NCBI GenBank assembly: GCA_033764775.1
Contig: JANRIQ010000027.1
Span: 62,001-126,000, forward strand
Length of the DNA: 64,000 bases
Reading direction: 5' to 3'
Source of the DNA: JAWXCE01 sp033764775
Lineage (GTDB): Bacteria; Pseudomonadota; Alphaproteobacteria; Rhizobiales; Rhodomicrobiaceae
Part shown: piece by piece, positions 1-7,266 of the stretch
How the letters are laid out: every line of letters starts with the position of its first letter
Position numbering within the stretch: the first letter of the stretch is position 1
Position numbers and translations under genes: made by a program
The notes under the pieces: generated by a model
Told to the model about the DNA's origin: nothing
What the model saw: only the letters and a program-made list of their open reading frames with translations
Database searches by the model: none

Positions 1-720
1 TGGTGGCAGACGGAGACGGCCTGGGCCATCGCCGGGAACCCGGTGGGGCTGGGCATGCTGCCGGTCAAACACGGATCGCCGACCGTGCCCATGCCGGGCT
101 ACGACCTGCAGGTGCTCGATGAACGCGGGCATCAGGTCCCGCGCGGCGAACAGGGCGCGCTCGCGGTGAAGCTCCCGCTGCCGCCCTCGTGCTTCCCGAC
201 GCTGTGGAACGCGGACGAACGGATGCGGCAAGCGTATCTGACGGATTTCCCAGGCTATTACAAAACCGGCGACGCGGGCTACATCGACGCGGATGGCTAT
301 GTGTTCGTCATGGCCCGCACGGACGACGTGATCAACGTGGCGGGGCATCGGCTCTCAACCGGCGCCATCGAGGAGGTGATCGCCGGGCATCCGGCCGTCG
401 CGGAATGCGCGGTGACGGGCGTGGCGGACGCGCTAAAAGGCGAGGTGCCGGTCGGCTTTTTCGTGCTCAAGTCCGGCGTCGCCGCGCCGCCTGCCCAGGT
501 GGAGGCGGAGGTCGTCGCCCGCGTGCGCGATGAGATCGGCCCGGTCGCCGCGTTCAAGACGGCGGTGGCGGTGAAGCGGCTGCCGAAAACCCGGTCGGGC
601 AAAATCCTGCGAGCCACGATGGGCAAGATCGCGAGCGGTCAGAGCTTCGCCATGCCTGCGACGATCGACGACCCCGCCATCCTTGACGAGATCGCCGCCG
701 CGCTGCAAAACCGCCGCTGA
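1..720 (+). CDS. prpE: Propionyl-CoA synthetase (AMP-forming), C-terminal part
   Basis: The frame is open from base 1, so only the last 239 residues are present. It begins inside the acyl-AMP ligase core with WWQTET, followed by GSPTVPMPGYDLQVLD, the adenylate hinge region (YYKTGDAGYID, then TDDVINVAGHRLSTGAIE) and the C-terminal catalytic lysine motif KTRSGKILR. These are hallmarks of the acetyl/propionyl-CoA synthetase family, which activates a short-chain acid with ATP and CoA in the cytosol. The GSPTVPMPGYD stretch resembles PrpE more than Acs, so propionate is the favoured substrate, but that is inferred from this fragment only. A small membrane protein gene starts 17 bases downstream. 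Confidence 0.85.
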   Translation, partial: WWQTETAWAIAGNPVGLGMLPVKHGSPTVPMPGYDLQVLDERGHQVPRGEQGALAVKLPLPPSCFPTLWNADERMRQAYLTDFPGYYKTGDAGYIDADGYVFVMARTDDVINVAGHRLSTGAIEEVIAGHPAVAECAVTGVADALKGEVPVGFFVLKSGVAAPPAQVEAEVVARVRDEIGPVAAFKTAVAVKRLPKTRSGKILRATMGKIASGQSFAMPATIDDPAILDEIAAALQNRR

Positions 721-737
721 ACGGCAAAGGGGCGGCG

Positions 738-1091
738 ATGCAGGACATTCAACCGTGGCTGAGCGTGGCGGGCGTCGCCATCGACCTTCTCGGCTTCCTC
801 ATCCTTCTCTGGGAGTGGTGGATCGCGTTCTTCAACGAGGAGAATCAGCTCGGCTTCCAGCGCCGCCTTGAGCAGGAGCGCAACCGCCGCGCCTTCCATC
901 AGGCGAATGTCAGCGGCCAATTGCGCCAGCACCTTGAAACCTCGGGCAAGATGATGGACGACATGGCGCTGCGCCGCGCCTGGGACGAGCACGCGCAAAC
1001 CATGCGCCGCCGCAAGCCCGCGTTTCTGGCCGCCGCCGCGCTGATCGTCGTGGGATCGCTGCTGCAAATTGCGGGCGCCTGGCCGCTTTAG
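738..1091 (+). CDS. Small two-helix membrane protein, unknown function
   Basis: 117 residues. A hydrophobic segment near residues 8-30 (GVAIDLLGFLILLWEWW), a charged, probably helical middle (LEQERNRRAFHQ through DEHAQTMRRRK) and a second hydrophobic helix at the C terminus (FLAAAALIVVGSLLQIAGA) predict a hairpin inner-membrane protein with a soluble linker of about 60 residues. It starts 17 bases after the acyl-CoA synthetase stop with GGGGCGG just upstream, so it is probably cotranscribed. I do not recognise a named family and assign no function. Confidence 0.65.
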   Translation: MQDIQPWLSVAGVAIDLLGFLILLWEWWIAFFNEENQLGFQRRLEQERNRRAFHQANVSGQLRQHLETSGKMMDDMALRRAWDEHAQTMRRRKPAFLAAAALIVVGSLLQIAGAWPL

Positions 1092-1123
1092 ATTTTCCGA
1101 ACGATCTTCCGAACCAAGTAAGA

Positions 1124-1152
1124 TTGACATAATCCAACGATTGTTGGATTAT
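1124..1152 (+). promoter_or_regulatory. Promoter of the sulfite dehydrogenase gene with overlapping inverted-repeat operator
   Basis: A perfect -35 TTGACA (1124-1129) lies 17 bases from GATTAT (1147-1152, four of six matches to TATAAT). The interval 1129-1152 is a perfect inverted repeat: 10-base arms ATAATCCAAC and GTTGGATTAT around GATT. It runs from the last base of the -35 through the whole -10, the classic position for a repressor operator. Sulfur-oxidation genes in alphaproteobacteria are often controlled by ArsR-family repressors such as SoxR or BigR; the repressor here is not identified. Confidence 0.55.
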
Positions 1153-1157
1153 TTGTT

Positions 1158-1179
1158 AAGAGGCATGTAATGCGCTCTT
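1158..1179 (+). other. Possible 5' UTR stem-loop
   Basis: AAGAGGCAT and ATGCGCTCTT pair around GTA with one bulged G, in the leader between the predicted promoter and the sulfite dehydrogenase start. There is no U-tract, so it is more likely an RNA structure or chance pairing than a terminator. Confidence 0.25.
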
Positions 1180-1207
1180 AAAAGAAATCTATTTTGGGGA
1201 GGTTGGC

Positions 1208-2584
1208 GTGTCTGAAGAGAGACAGAAGGCTCGCGATGCAGCCGCGGTGAATGACGTTCTGAAGAACGGGACGCATATGGATCGCCGCAGTTTCTTCGTA
1301 TCCGCGGGCGCATTCGGAGCAGCGGCGGTTTTCGCTGGATCAGCTTCAGCCCAAGGAACCCCTCCAGCCGCAGCTCCCGCGGCGGCCCCCGCAGCTCCCG
1401 CGCGTAAAGCTTTGGTCAAAGACGATTCGCGCATCCTGAACATCGGCGCCACGGTGCGCTCGGGCAACTACTGGAACTTCTCCACTTACATCACGCCCAT
1501 CGAGGAGTTCTATGTCCGCAACCACTACCCGACGCCGCTCGCGTCGGAGAAGCCGATTCTCGCCAAGGAAAACTGGAAGCTCAAAATCCACGGCCCCGCC
1601 GTCGAGCGCCCGATTGAGATCGGCTACGAAGATCTGCTGAAAATGCCGGCCCGCACCATCATCGCCACCATGGAGTGCCACGGCAACGGACGTTCGCTGT
1701 TCTGGGAGCAGGGCGGCTTTACCGGCGATCAGGTGAAAGGCGGAAATTGGGTTCTGGGCGCCATCGGACAGGCGGAATGGAAATACGTGCCGATGAGCGT
1801 GATCCTTGACAAAGTCGGGGTGAAGCCGAACGCGAAAACCGTGCTGTTCTGGTCGGGCGTGGATGGAACGGGCGACATTGGTCGTCCGATGCCCTTCGCT
1901 GACGTCGTAAACCTGCAAAACGACATGGGCGTCACCTACGCCATGAACGGCAATCCGCTGACTGAAGATCACGGCGCGCCGGTGCGTCTCGTCGTGCCGG
2001 GCTGGGGCGGCACCGCCTCCATCAAATGGCTGACCGAGATAAAAATCAGCGACAAGCGCATCTGGACGCGCGTGAACACCAAGGGCGAATGCTACATCGG
2101 CCCGGACTACAAAGCCCCCGAGCACGCGGCCGACGACGAGTTCCTGCCCGGGATCACGCCCGCCGACATCAAAGGGCCAATGGTCACCTGGATGCCGCCA
2201 AAGTCGCTCATAACCGTTCCGCTGGTGCTGGAGAAGTCGCCGTCTCACCCGGCGAACTATCCGCTCGCCAAAGGCCAATGGCCCACCATGAGCGCGGGCA
2301 AGCAGACCGTGAACGGGTACGCCTGGGCGCCGCAGCACGGCGTCAAGATGGTCGAATACCGGATCGACGGCGGCGCGTGGCAAAAGGCGGCAATCCGCGA
2401 GCCAAACCTCGGCAAGTACACCTGGGTGCGGTTCTCGTTCGATTGGGACGCTAAGGCCGGCAAACACGAGATCGAAACCCGCACGACGGACAACTCCGGC
2501 GTTTCTCAGCCCGAAACGATCCCGATGAACGTGCTTGGCATGGCGAACTGGTCGATCCCGAAGTTCAAGGTCGAAGTCATTTGA
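1208..2584 (+). CDS. soxC: Sulfite dehydrogenase molybdenum subunit (SoxC/SorA family), Tat-exported
   Basis: 458 residues. It oxidises sulfite or sulfane sulfur in the periplasm with a molybdopterin cofactor, passing electrons to a cytochrome c. A twin-arginine signal (DRRSFF, residues 25-30, then an Ala-rich segment ending ASA near 49) is followed by an Ala/Pro linker (about 51-65) and the sulfite-oxidase fold. The presumed Mo-ligating Cys157 sits in MECHGNGRS. The C-terminal third (about 330-455) resembles the Mo-cofactor oxidoreductase dimerisation domain. GTG at 1208 is chosen for its strong GGGGAGG site (1196-1202); ATG at 1277 (MDRRSFF) is the alternative. The partner cytochrome follows at 2655. 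No soxXYZAB genes are in view, so a SorAB-like sulfite:cytochrome c oxidoreductase is as likely as SoxCD. Confidence 0.85.
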   Translation: MSEERQKARDAAAVNDVLKNGTHMDRRSFFVSAGAFGAAAVFAGSASAQGTPPAAAPAAAPAAPARKALVKDDSRILNIGATVRSGNYWNFSTYITPIEEFYVRNHYPTPLASEKPILAKENWKLKIHGPAVERPIEIGYEDLLKMPARTIIATMECHGNGRSLFWEQGGFTGDQVKGGNWVLGAIGQAEWKYVPMSVILDKVGVKPNAKTVLFWSGVDGTGDIGRPMPFADVVNLQNDMGVTYAMNGNPLTEDHGAPVRLVVPGWGGTASIKWLTEIKISDKRIWTRVNTKGECYIGPDYKAPEHAADDEFLPGITPADIKGPMVTWMPPKSLITVPLVLEKSPSHPANYPLAKGQWPTMSAGKQTVNGYAWAPQHGVKMVEYRIDGGAWQKAAIREPNLGKYTWVRFSFDWDAKAGKHEIETRTTDNSGVSQPETIPMNVLGMANWSIPKFKVEVI

Positions 2585-2592
2585 ACCCGAAC

Positions 2593-2620
2593 GAAGGCCG
2601 GGCCTTTGCGCCCGGTCTTC
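2593..2620 (+). terminator. Strong stem-loop between sulfite dehydrogenase and cytochrome genes
   Basis: GAAGGCCGGGC (2593-2603) pairs with GCCCGGTCTTC (2610-2620) over 11 bases with one G-U, around a 6-base loop. It starts 8 bases after the first stop codon. No T-run follows (TGCTATCC), so it is probably an attenuating or transcript-protecting hairpin rather than a full terminator. Confidence 0.45.
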
Positions 2621-2654
2621 TGCTATCCAATCTCCCTGTCATAACGGACGCCAC

Positions 2655-3011
2655 ATGATCAAATACGGCCTCGCCGCGCTTTTCATCGCCATGGCGGCGC
2701 CGGCGCAAGCGGACCAGACCGCGAGGGGCAAAGAGCTTTACGCCGCCAACTGCGCGGAATGCCACGGCGCCGACGGCCGCGGCGGCACGGGATACGCCTA
2801 TCCGATCTGGGGCCCGCAGACTCAGATCCAGAAATACCAGACCGCCCAGGGCCTGTTCGAATACATGCAATATCTGATGCCGTTCGACGACCCGACAAAG
2901 GTCACCGACGAGCAGAAGTGGGATATCGTCGCCTACATGCTCGCCAATCACGGCGCCGCTGTGGGGCAGACCGTCGGACCCGCAAACGGCCGCGAAGTGC
3001 CCATTAAATAG
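2655..3011 (+). CDS. Monoheme cytochrome c, probable electron acceptor of the sulfite dehydrogenase
   Basis: 118 residues with a signal peptide (about 1-19, ending AQA), one heme c site CAECH (Cys33, Cys36, His37) and a plausible axial Met in YLMPFDDP (about 79). The length and single heme fit the small cytochrome subunit SorB better than the larger diheme SoxD. It sits 70 bases after the molybdenum subunit gene and is presumably cotranscribed across the intervening hairpin. ATG 2655 is chosen because the signal peptide begins there; the longer upstream reading frame only overlaps the previous gene. Confidence 0.8.
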   Translation: MIKYGLAALFIAMAAPAQADQTARGKELYAANCAECHGADGRGGTGYAYPIWGPQTQIQKYQTAQGLFEYMQYLMPFDDPTKVTDEQKWDIVAYMLANHGAAVGQTVGPANGREVPIK

Positions 3012-3064
3012 CGCCTTAGCGCATCCGCATTGGCCTCGCGTCGCTAATCCTGCGCGCCACGGAT

Positions 3065-3784
3065 TCAGCGGCGCTCGAGCGCTTCGCGGATGGTTTGCAG
3101 CGCGGCGAGCGCCGTCTTGCTCCAGCGTGCGGCTCGCGTCCCAGCCAAATTGGCCTGGCTGCGCAAGATGACGCCGTCGTCGAGCACCTTCAGATGATTG
3201 GCCCGCAGCGTGGCGCCGGTCGAGGTGATGTCCACGATGGCCTCGGCGGCGCCGGCCGCGGGCGTGGCCTCGGTCGCGCCGAGGCTCTCCACGATGCGAT
3301 AGCTGCTCACTCCCTTGGCTGCGAAAAAGCGCCGCGTCACGTTCATGTATTTGGTCGCGACCTTCAACCGACGGCCATGGGCGCGGAAGAACATGGCGCC
3401 CGCCTCCTCCAGATCGGCCATGGTCGAGACGTCAAGCCAGCAGGCCGGCGCCGCCACGACCACGTCCGCGTGGCCGAACCCGAGCGGCGTCATGGCGAAC
3501 AGGCGCTCGTCCGCGTCCGCCATCTGCTCGCGCAGCAAATCCTCGCCCGTGACGCCCAGATGCACGGCGCCGGTCTGCAGGTGCCGCGAAATCTCCGAGG
3601 CCGACAGAAATAACACGTCAACCCCCGTCACGCCCCGCATGCGGCCCACATAGCCCCGCTCGTCGCCCAGACGCTCAATGCGCAGGCCGCGCGCCGAGAA
3701 CAGCGCAAGCGCATCCTCCATCAGCCGGCCTTTGGACGGCATGGCGAGCACGAGATTGTCACCGTTGCGCGCATCGGGCGTCAT
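3065..3784 (-). CDS. hisG: ATP phosphoribosyltransferase catalytic subunit, short form
   Basis: 239 residues. First step of histidine synthesis: ATP and PRPP give phosphoribosyl-ATP. The N terminus carries LVLAMPSKGRL, the middle has HLGVTGEDLL, and the phosphoribosyl-binding region includes AIVDITSTGATLRAN. The protein lacks the C-terminal ACT-like regulatory domain of long HisG (about 300 residues), as expected for the form that needs HisZ. Its ATG overlaps the hisZ stop by 4 bases, so translation is coupled. It is the last gene of hisS-hisZ-hisG and converges with the cytochrome gene. Confidence 0.95.
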   Translation of the reverse strand: MTPDARNGDNLVLAMPSKGRLMEDALALFSARGLRIERLGDERGYVGRMRGVTGVDVLFLSASEISRHLQTGAVHLGVTGEDLLREQMADADERLFAMTPLGFGHADVVVAAPACWLDVSTMADLEEAGAMFFRAHGRRLKVATKYMNVTRRFFAAKGVSSYRIVESLGATEATPAAGAAEAIVDITSTGATLRANHLKVLDDGVILRSQANLAGTRAARWSKTALAALQTIREALERR

Positions 3785-4947
3785 GGGGCGCCCTTCACGG
3801 CGGCGAGCAGCCGCTCGGTGTGGATCGCCGCGCCGACCGCCGGGATGACGCAGGGCGCGCCCAGAGCCGCCAGCAAGCCGTCATAGCGCCCGCCGCTCGC
3901 CAGCGCCGGGGGCGGGTTCTCCTCCGCCGCCGCCATCTCGAAAACGAAGCCAGTGTAATATTCGAACCGGCGCCCAAGATCGCTCGAGAACGTCAGCCCA
4001 CTAAAGCCCGCCGCCGTCAAGGCGTCCACCCGCGCCTCCAGAGCCTCGGCTGCGTGCGACACGTCGAGCCCAGCCGCCCGCGCCAGCGCCGCAATGCGTC
4101 CAGCGGCTTCGTTGGCCGGCGCGGCGAAGGCCAGATAGGCGCGCAAGGCCTCAGCATACGCTGCGGGCAGCGGCGGCTCCGCCATGTCGGCTTTAATGAT
4201 GACGAGGCGCGCCGCGATCTCCTCGGCGGTGCGCGCTCCAATGAAAGGCGCGCCGGTCTGATCCAGATGCTCCCGCAAAACGTCCGCCGCCTTTTCCGGC
4301 GCGTCGGGGTCGATGCGATCGAGCACGGGCGCAAGATCGGTGCGGGCGGCGGCGTGCGGCTCGGTCATGCGCGAGAGCAGCCTCGGCAACGCATCGCCCC
4401 GCCAGAACGCGCCGAGCAGCCGGTTACGCCTCCAGTCGGCGATGGGCATGGCTCTCACCAGCGCGCGGAACAGCCCCACATCGCCGATGGTGATCGCCGC
4501 GGAAGATAAGCCCGCAGCCCGCATCGCGTCCCAGGTGGTGGCGAACACGCCGATATCGGCCGAAAGCGCATCCGCCTCGCCGAAGCTCTCGATGCCGGCC
4601 TGGCGGAACTCACGGGGCCGCAACGGATTGGGGGCGCCCGCCTGATAGCGAAAGGCGGGGCCGTTATAGGCGTAGCGCGCTGGCGCGGCGGCCTGCGGAT
4701 CGCGGTCGAGATAGATGCGGCACACCGGCACGGTCAGATCCGGCCGCAGACACAACTCCTCGCCGTCGAGATCGGTGAACACATAGGTGCGGCTGCGAAT
4801 ATCCTCACCCACGCGGTCGAGAAACACGCCGGCCGGCTGCAGGATCGCGGGCGCCACGCGCTCGTATCCGGCGGCGCGGAACACGGCCATGATGGTCTCG
4901 GCCTGCGCTTCGAGCGCCTCGAACCGGCTGGCGGACTCCGGTCTCAC
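3781..4947 (-). CDS. hisZ: ATP phosphoribosyltransferase regulatory subunit (HisRS paralogue)
   Basis: 388 residues with a class II aminoacyl-tRNA synthetase-like core: motif 2-like RYAYNGPAFRYQ and a C-terminal ASGGRYDGLLAALG. It has no anticodon-binding domain. HisZ forms a hetero-octamer with short HisG and makes it active and histidine-sensitive. It starts 1 base after the hisS stop and overlaps hisG, so the three genes form one tight operon, a common alphaproteobacterial arrangement. Confidence 0.92.
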   Translation of the reverse strand: MRPESASRFEALEAQAETIMAVFRAAGYERVAPAILQPAGVFLDRVGEDIRSRTYVFTDLDGEELCLRPDLTVPVCRIYLDRDPQAAAPARYAYNGPAFRYQAGAPNPLRPREFRQAGIESFGEADALSADIGVFATTWDAMRAAGLSSAAITIGDVGLFRALVRAMPIADWRRNRLLGAFWRGDALPRLLSRMTEPHAAARTDLAPVLDRIDPDAPEKAADVLREHLDQTGAPFIGARTAEEIAARLVIIKADMAEPPLPAAYAEALRAYLAFAAPANEAAGRIAALARAAGLDVSHAAEALEARVDALTAAGFSGLTFSSDLGRRFEYYTGFVFEMAAAEENPPPALASGGRYDGLLAALGAPCVIPAVGAAIHTERLLAAVKGAP

Positions 4948-4948
4948 C

Positions 4949-6433
4949 TCACGCCTCGTGCCGCAGAACCACGCGCCGCACGGCGTCGACCAGCTCCGGC
5001 ATCGGCACGGAGAACTGGGCCGGGCGCTCCTCGCGCCATTTCACATTGTCGGCGATCTGCTCGGACAGGCGTCGGCCCTCGATCAAGTCCTTGATTTGCG
5101 CCTCGCCGCGCTGGCGTTCGTCCTCGCCCTGAATGACGACGCACGGCGCCTGGCGCTTGTCGGCGTACTTCATCTGCGCCTTGAGGCCGGCGTCGCCCAG
5201 ATACATCTCGGCCCGCAGCCCGGCGCGGCGAAGGCTCTGCACGATGGCCTGGTACGCCTCGATGCGGGCGCGGTCGAGCACCATCACGATGACGGGGCCG
5301 CGCCGCTCGTCCTCGCCGAGTTTGCCGAGCGCCTTCAACGCGGCGTAAAGCCTGGAGACGCCGATGGAGAAGCCCGTCGCCGGGATGCGCACGCCTTTGA
5401 AGCGTTCCACCAGACCGTCGTAGCGGCCGCCGCCGCCGACCGAGCCGAAGCGGATGGGCGCGCCGTCCTCGCCTTGAGCGATGAAGGTCAACTCGGCCTC
5501 GAAAACCGGGCCGGTGTAGTACTCAAGCCCGCGCACGACGGTCGCGTCCATCTTCACCCGGTCGGCGTCGAAGCCGCCCGCGCGCAGCACGGTCTCAATC
5601 TGGGCTAGCTCCTGCACGCCCTCAAGCCCGCGAGGGCTGTCGCTTAAATGAGACGCGAGCGCGGTGAGGCCGCCGACGTCCCCGAGCCCTGCGGCCAGGA
5701 ACGCCATAATGCGCTCGATCTGCTTCTTTTTTAGCTCGGCGCCTTTGGTGAAATCGCCGCTTTCGTCCTTGCGCCCCTTTCCGAGCAGCTGCTCGACCCC
5801 GGCGGGGCCGACGCGGTCGAGCTTGTCGATAGCCCGCAACACGCCAAGGCGCTTGCCGGCGCCGGCCTCACCCGGCTCGATCCCGGCGCTCTCCATGAGG
5901 CCGTCCAGGACTTTTCGGTTGTTGACGCGCACCGCGTAACCGCCGCGCGGCACGCCGAGCGCCTCCAGCGCATCGGCGGCCAGCATGCACATCTCGGCGT
6001 CGGCGGCGGGGCCTGCCGCGCCCACCGTGTCCGCGTCGAACTGCATGAACTGGCGGAAGCGCCCCGGCCCGGGCTTCTCGTTGCGCCACACCGGCCCGGC
6101 CTGATAGCGCCGGAAAGGCTTGGGGAGGCTGTCGAAATTGGCGGCCACATAACGGGCGAGCGGCGCCGTGAGGTCGTAGCGCAGCGACACCCACTCCTCG
6201 TCCTCGTCGTGAAATGAAAACACCCCCTCGTTGGGGCGATCAGCGTCGGGCAGAAACTTGCCGAGCGCGTCGGAAAACTCGAAAGCCGGCGTATCGAGCG
6301 GCTCGAACCCGTACAGCTCGTAAACCCGCCGGATGACGCCCAGCATGGCGGTCATGTCGCGCATCTCGGCGGCGTCGATGTCGCGCATGCCCTTCGGCAG
6401 CCGTGGCTGGGGCCTTACCACTTTGTCGGACAT
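4949..6433 (-). CDS. hisS: Histidyl-tRNA synthetase, divergent alphaproteobacterial type
   Basis: 494 residues. Charges tRNA-His. Class II motifs are present: RYQAGPVWRNEKPGPGRFRQ (motif 2), the histidine-binding VVRGLEYYTG, and GGGGRYDGLV (motif 3 region), then an anticodon-binding domain (VIVMVLD through VIQGEDE). The motif-2 loop reads NEKPGPGRFRQFMQFDADTVG rather than the usual form, and there is an extra lysine-rich segment around GRKDESGDFTKGAELKKKQ. Both typify the HisRS of a clade of alphaproteobacteria whose tRNA-His lacks the extra G-1. ATG at 6433 (MSDKVV) is chosen; the frame extends upstream to 6526 without family-like sequence. Confidence 0.93.
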   Translation of the reverse strand: MSDKVVRPQPRLPKGMRDIDAAEMRDMTAMLGVIRRVYELYGFEPLDTPAFEFSDALGKFLPDADRPNEGVFSFHDEDEEWVSLRYDLTAPLARYVAANFDSLPKPFRRYQAGPVWRNEKPGPGRFRQFMQFDADTVGAAGPAADAEMCMLAADALEALGVPRGGYAVRVNNRKVLDGLMESAGIEPGEAGAGKRLGVLRAIDKLDRVGPAGVEQLLGKGRKDESGDFTKGAELKKKQIERIMAFLAAGLGDVGGLTALASHLSDSPRGLEGVQELAQIETVLRAGGFDADRVKMDATVVRGLEYYTGPVFEAELTFIAQGEDGAPIRFGSVGGGGRYDGLVERFKGVRIPATGFSIGVSRLYAALKALGKLGEDERRGPVIVMVLDRARIEAYQAIVQSLRRAGLRAEMYLGDAGLKAQMKYADKRQAPCVVIQGEDERQRGEAQIKDLIEGRRLSEQIADNVKWREERPAQFSVPMPELVDAVRRVVLRHEA

Positions 6434-6638
6434 GGGCGTTTCCGTCTCGCGAGAACCTTGCGCCGCCGCATGAGGCCTTGGCGCGCCGACGCGATATGTA
6501 TCCGATCGGGAAAAGCGCGGCAACAATGCGCCGGTGGGTAACTCCGGCGCGACCGGCTTTACAAGGGCGCTGGACGCATCGCCAACGCCGCGCGGATGGG
6601 AAGGCGCGCCCGCGGTAAGCGCGGGGGCGTGAACGTCG

Positions 6639-6821
6639 TCAGTGAGCGACGGTTTGAGAGAGCCTCTCGATGCGGTCCTTCAGTTTGAGCTTTTGCCGTT
6701 TCAGGGAAGCGATCCGGGTGGTGTCGGTCGAGGGCCGGGCCAGCTCCTCCTCGACCAGCTTGTCGAGCTGGCGATGTTTTTCACTCAATTCCTGAATGTG
6801 CGCCTGCAAAGCCATTGCCAT
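6639..6821 (-). CDS. DUF465 (YdcH) small helical protein
   Basis: 60 residues, almost entirely charged helix: LSEKHRQLDKLVEEELARP, then IASLKRQKLKLKDRIERL. This matches the DUF465/YdcH family (a short helix, a Pro/Thr turn, then KxxKLxLKDxIxRL). The family's biochemical role is not established. A second start (ATG 6815) follows MAM. It is divergent from a second DUF465 gene at 7049; the pair beside purEK is a recurrent alphaproteobacterial arrangement. Confidence 0.8.
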   Translation of the reverse strand: MAMALQAHIQELSEKHRQLDKLVEEELARPSTDTTRIASLKRQKLKLKDRIERLSQTVAH

Positions 6822-6853
6822 TCTCCGTTGTTTTTCACGGTTGGTCGGTTAGG

Positions 6854-6892
6854 ATGACATACAGGTGACGGGTTGTCCAATACAGATGACAC
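6854..6892 (-). promoter_or_regulatory. Phased TGTCAT-like repeats, possible regulator (PHO-box-like) site
   Basis: On the minus strand GTGTCAT (6892-6886), CCGTCAC (6871-6865) and ATGTCAT (6860-6854) lie 21 and 11 bases apart, so all face the same side of the helix. The last two with their 4-base spacer match 11 of 14 half-site positions of the PhoB box (CTGTCAT, 4 bases, CTGTCAT). They lie 33-71 bases upstream of the minus-strand DUF465 start. Whether PhoB or another regulator uses them is unknown. Confidence 0.25.
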
Positions 6893-6973
6893 GCGAATCA
6901 AATCTCTTGGACGTGGGGTTTTATTTCGCATTTCGGGATGATTTCTTAAAAAAAATGGAAAACGGCGGGAAGC

Positions 6974-7004
6974 TTGCGTCAACCATGCCTTTATGTGGTA
7001 TTAT
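6974..7004 (+). promoter_or_regulatory. Putative promoter for DUF465-purEK
   Basis: TTGCGT (6974-6979) and a good -10 TATTAT (6999-7004) are 19 bases apart, about 45 bases before the GTG start at 7049. The -10 is convincing; the -35 is weak and the spacing long. Confidence 0.35.
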
Positions 7005-7048
7005 CGCTTTGAAATTACGGCGGTTTATACGTTCATCGGCGGGGCTGC

Positions 7049-7255
7049 GTGACAGGCTTGGACGATCAGGGGTTGCGGGAGGCGCTCGCCCGGCTGAAAC
7101 AGGCGCACCGAACCCTGGATGAGGACATCAAACGCGCCGAGGCCGAGGGAGGCGTCGATCAACTCATGCTGTCGCGTTTGAAAAAGCGCAAACTCACGCT
7201 AAAGGACGAGATCGCCCGGCTTGAGGACAAGCTCGTGCCCGACATCATCGCATAA
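7049..7255 (+). CDS. DUF465 (YdcH) small helical protein, second copy
   Basis: 68 residues: LREALARLKQAHRTLDEDIK, a short turn (AEGGVDQ), then LMLSRLKKRKLTLKDEIARLEDKL. The C-terminal helix matches the family and the divergent neighbour at 6639. GTG 7049 is the only start giving the full first helix. The stop is 11 bases before purE, so it is probably cotranscribed with purEK. Function unknown. Confidence 0.8.
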   Translation: MTGLDDQGLREALARLKQAHRTLDEDIKRAEAEGGVDQLMLSRLKKRKLTLKDEIARLEDKLVPDIIA

Positions 7256-7266
7256 CGGATCGCGCC

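Noticed and set aside
1346..2467. 373-residue minus-strand frame over the sulfite dehydrogenase gene
   Set aside because: Shadow frame; the plus strand encodes the Tat signal and Mo-binding motif.
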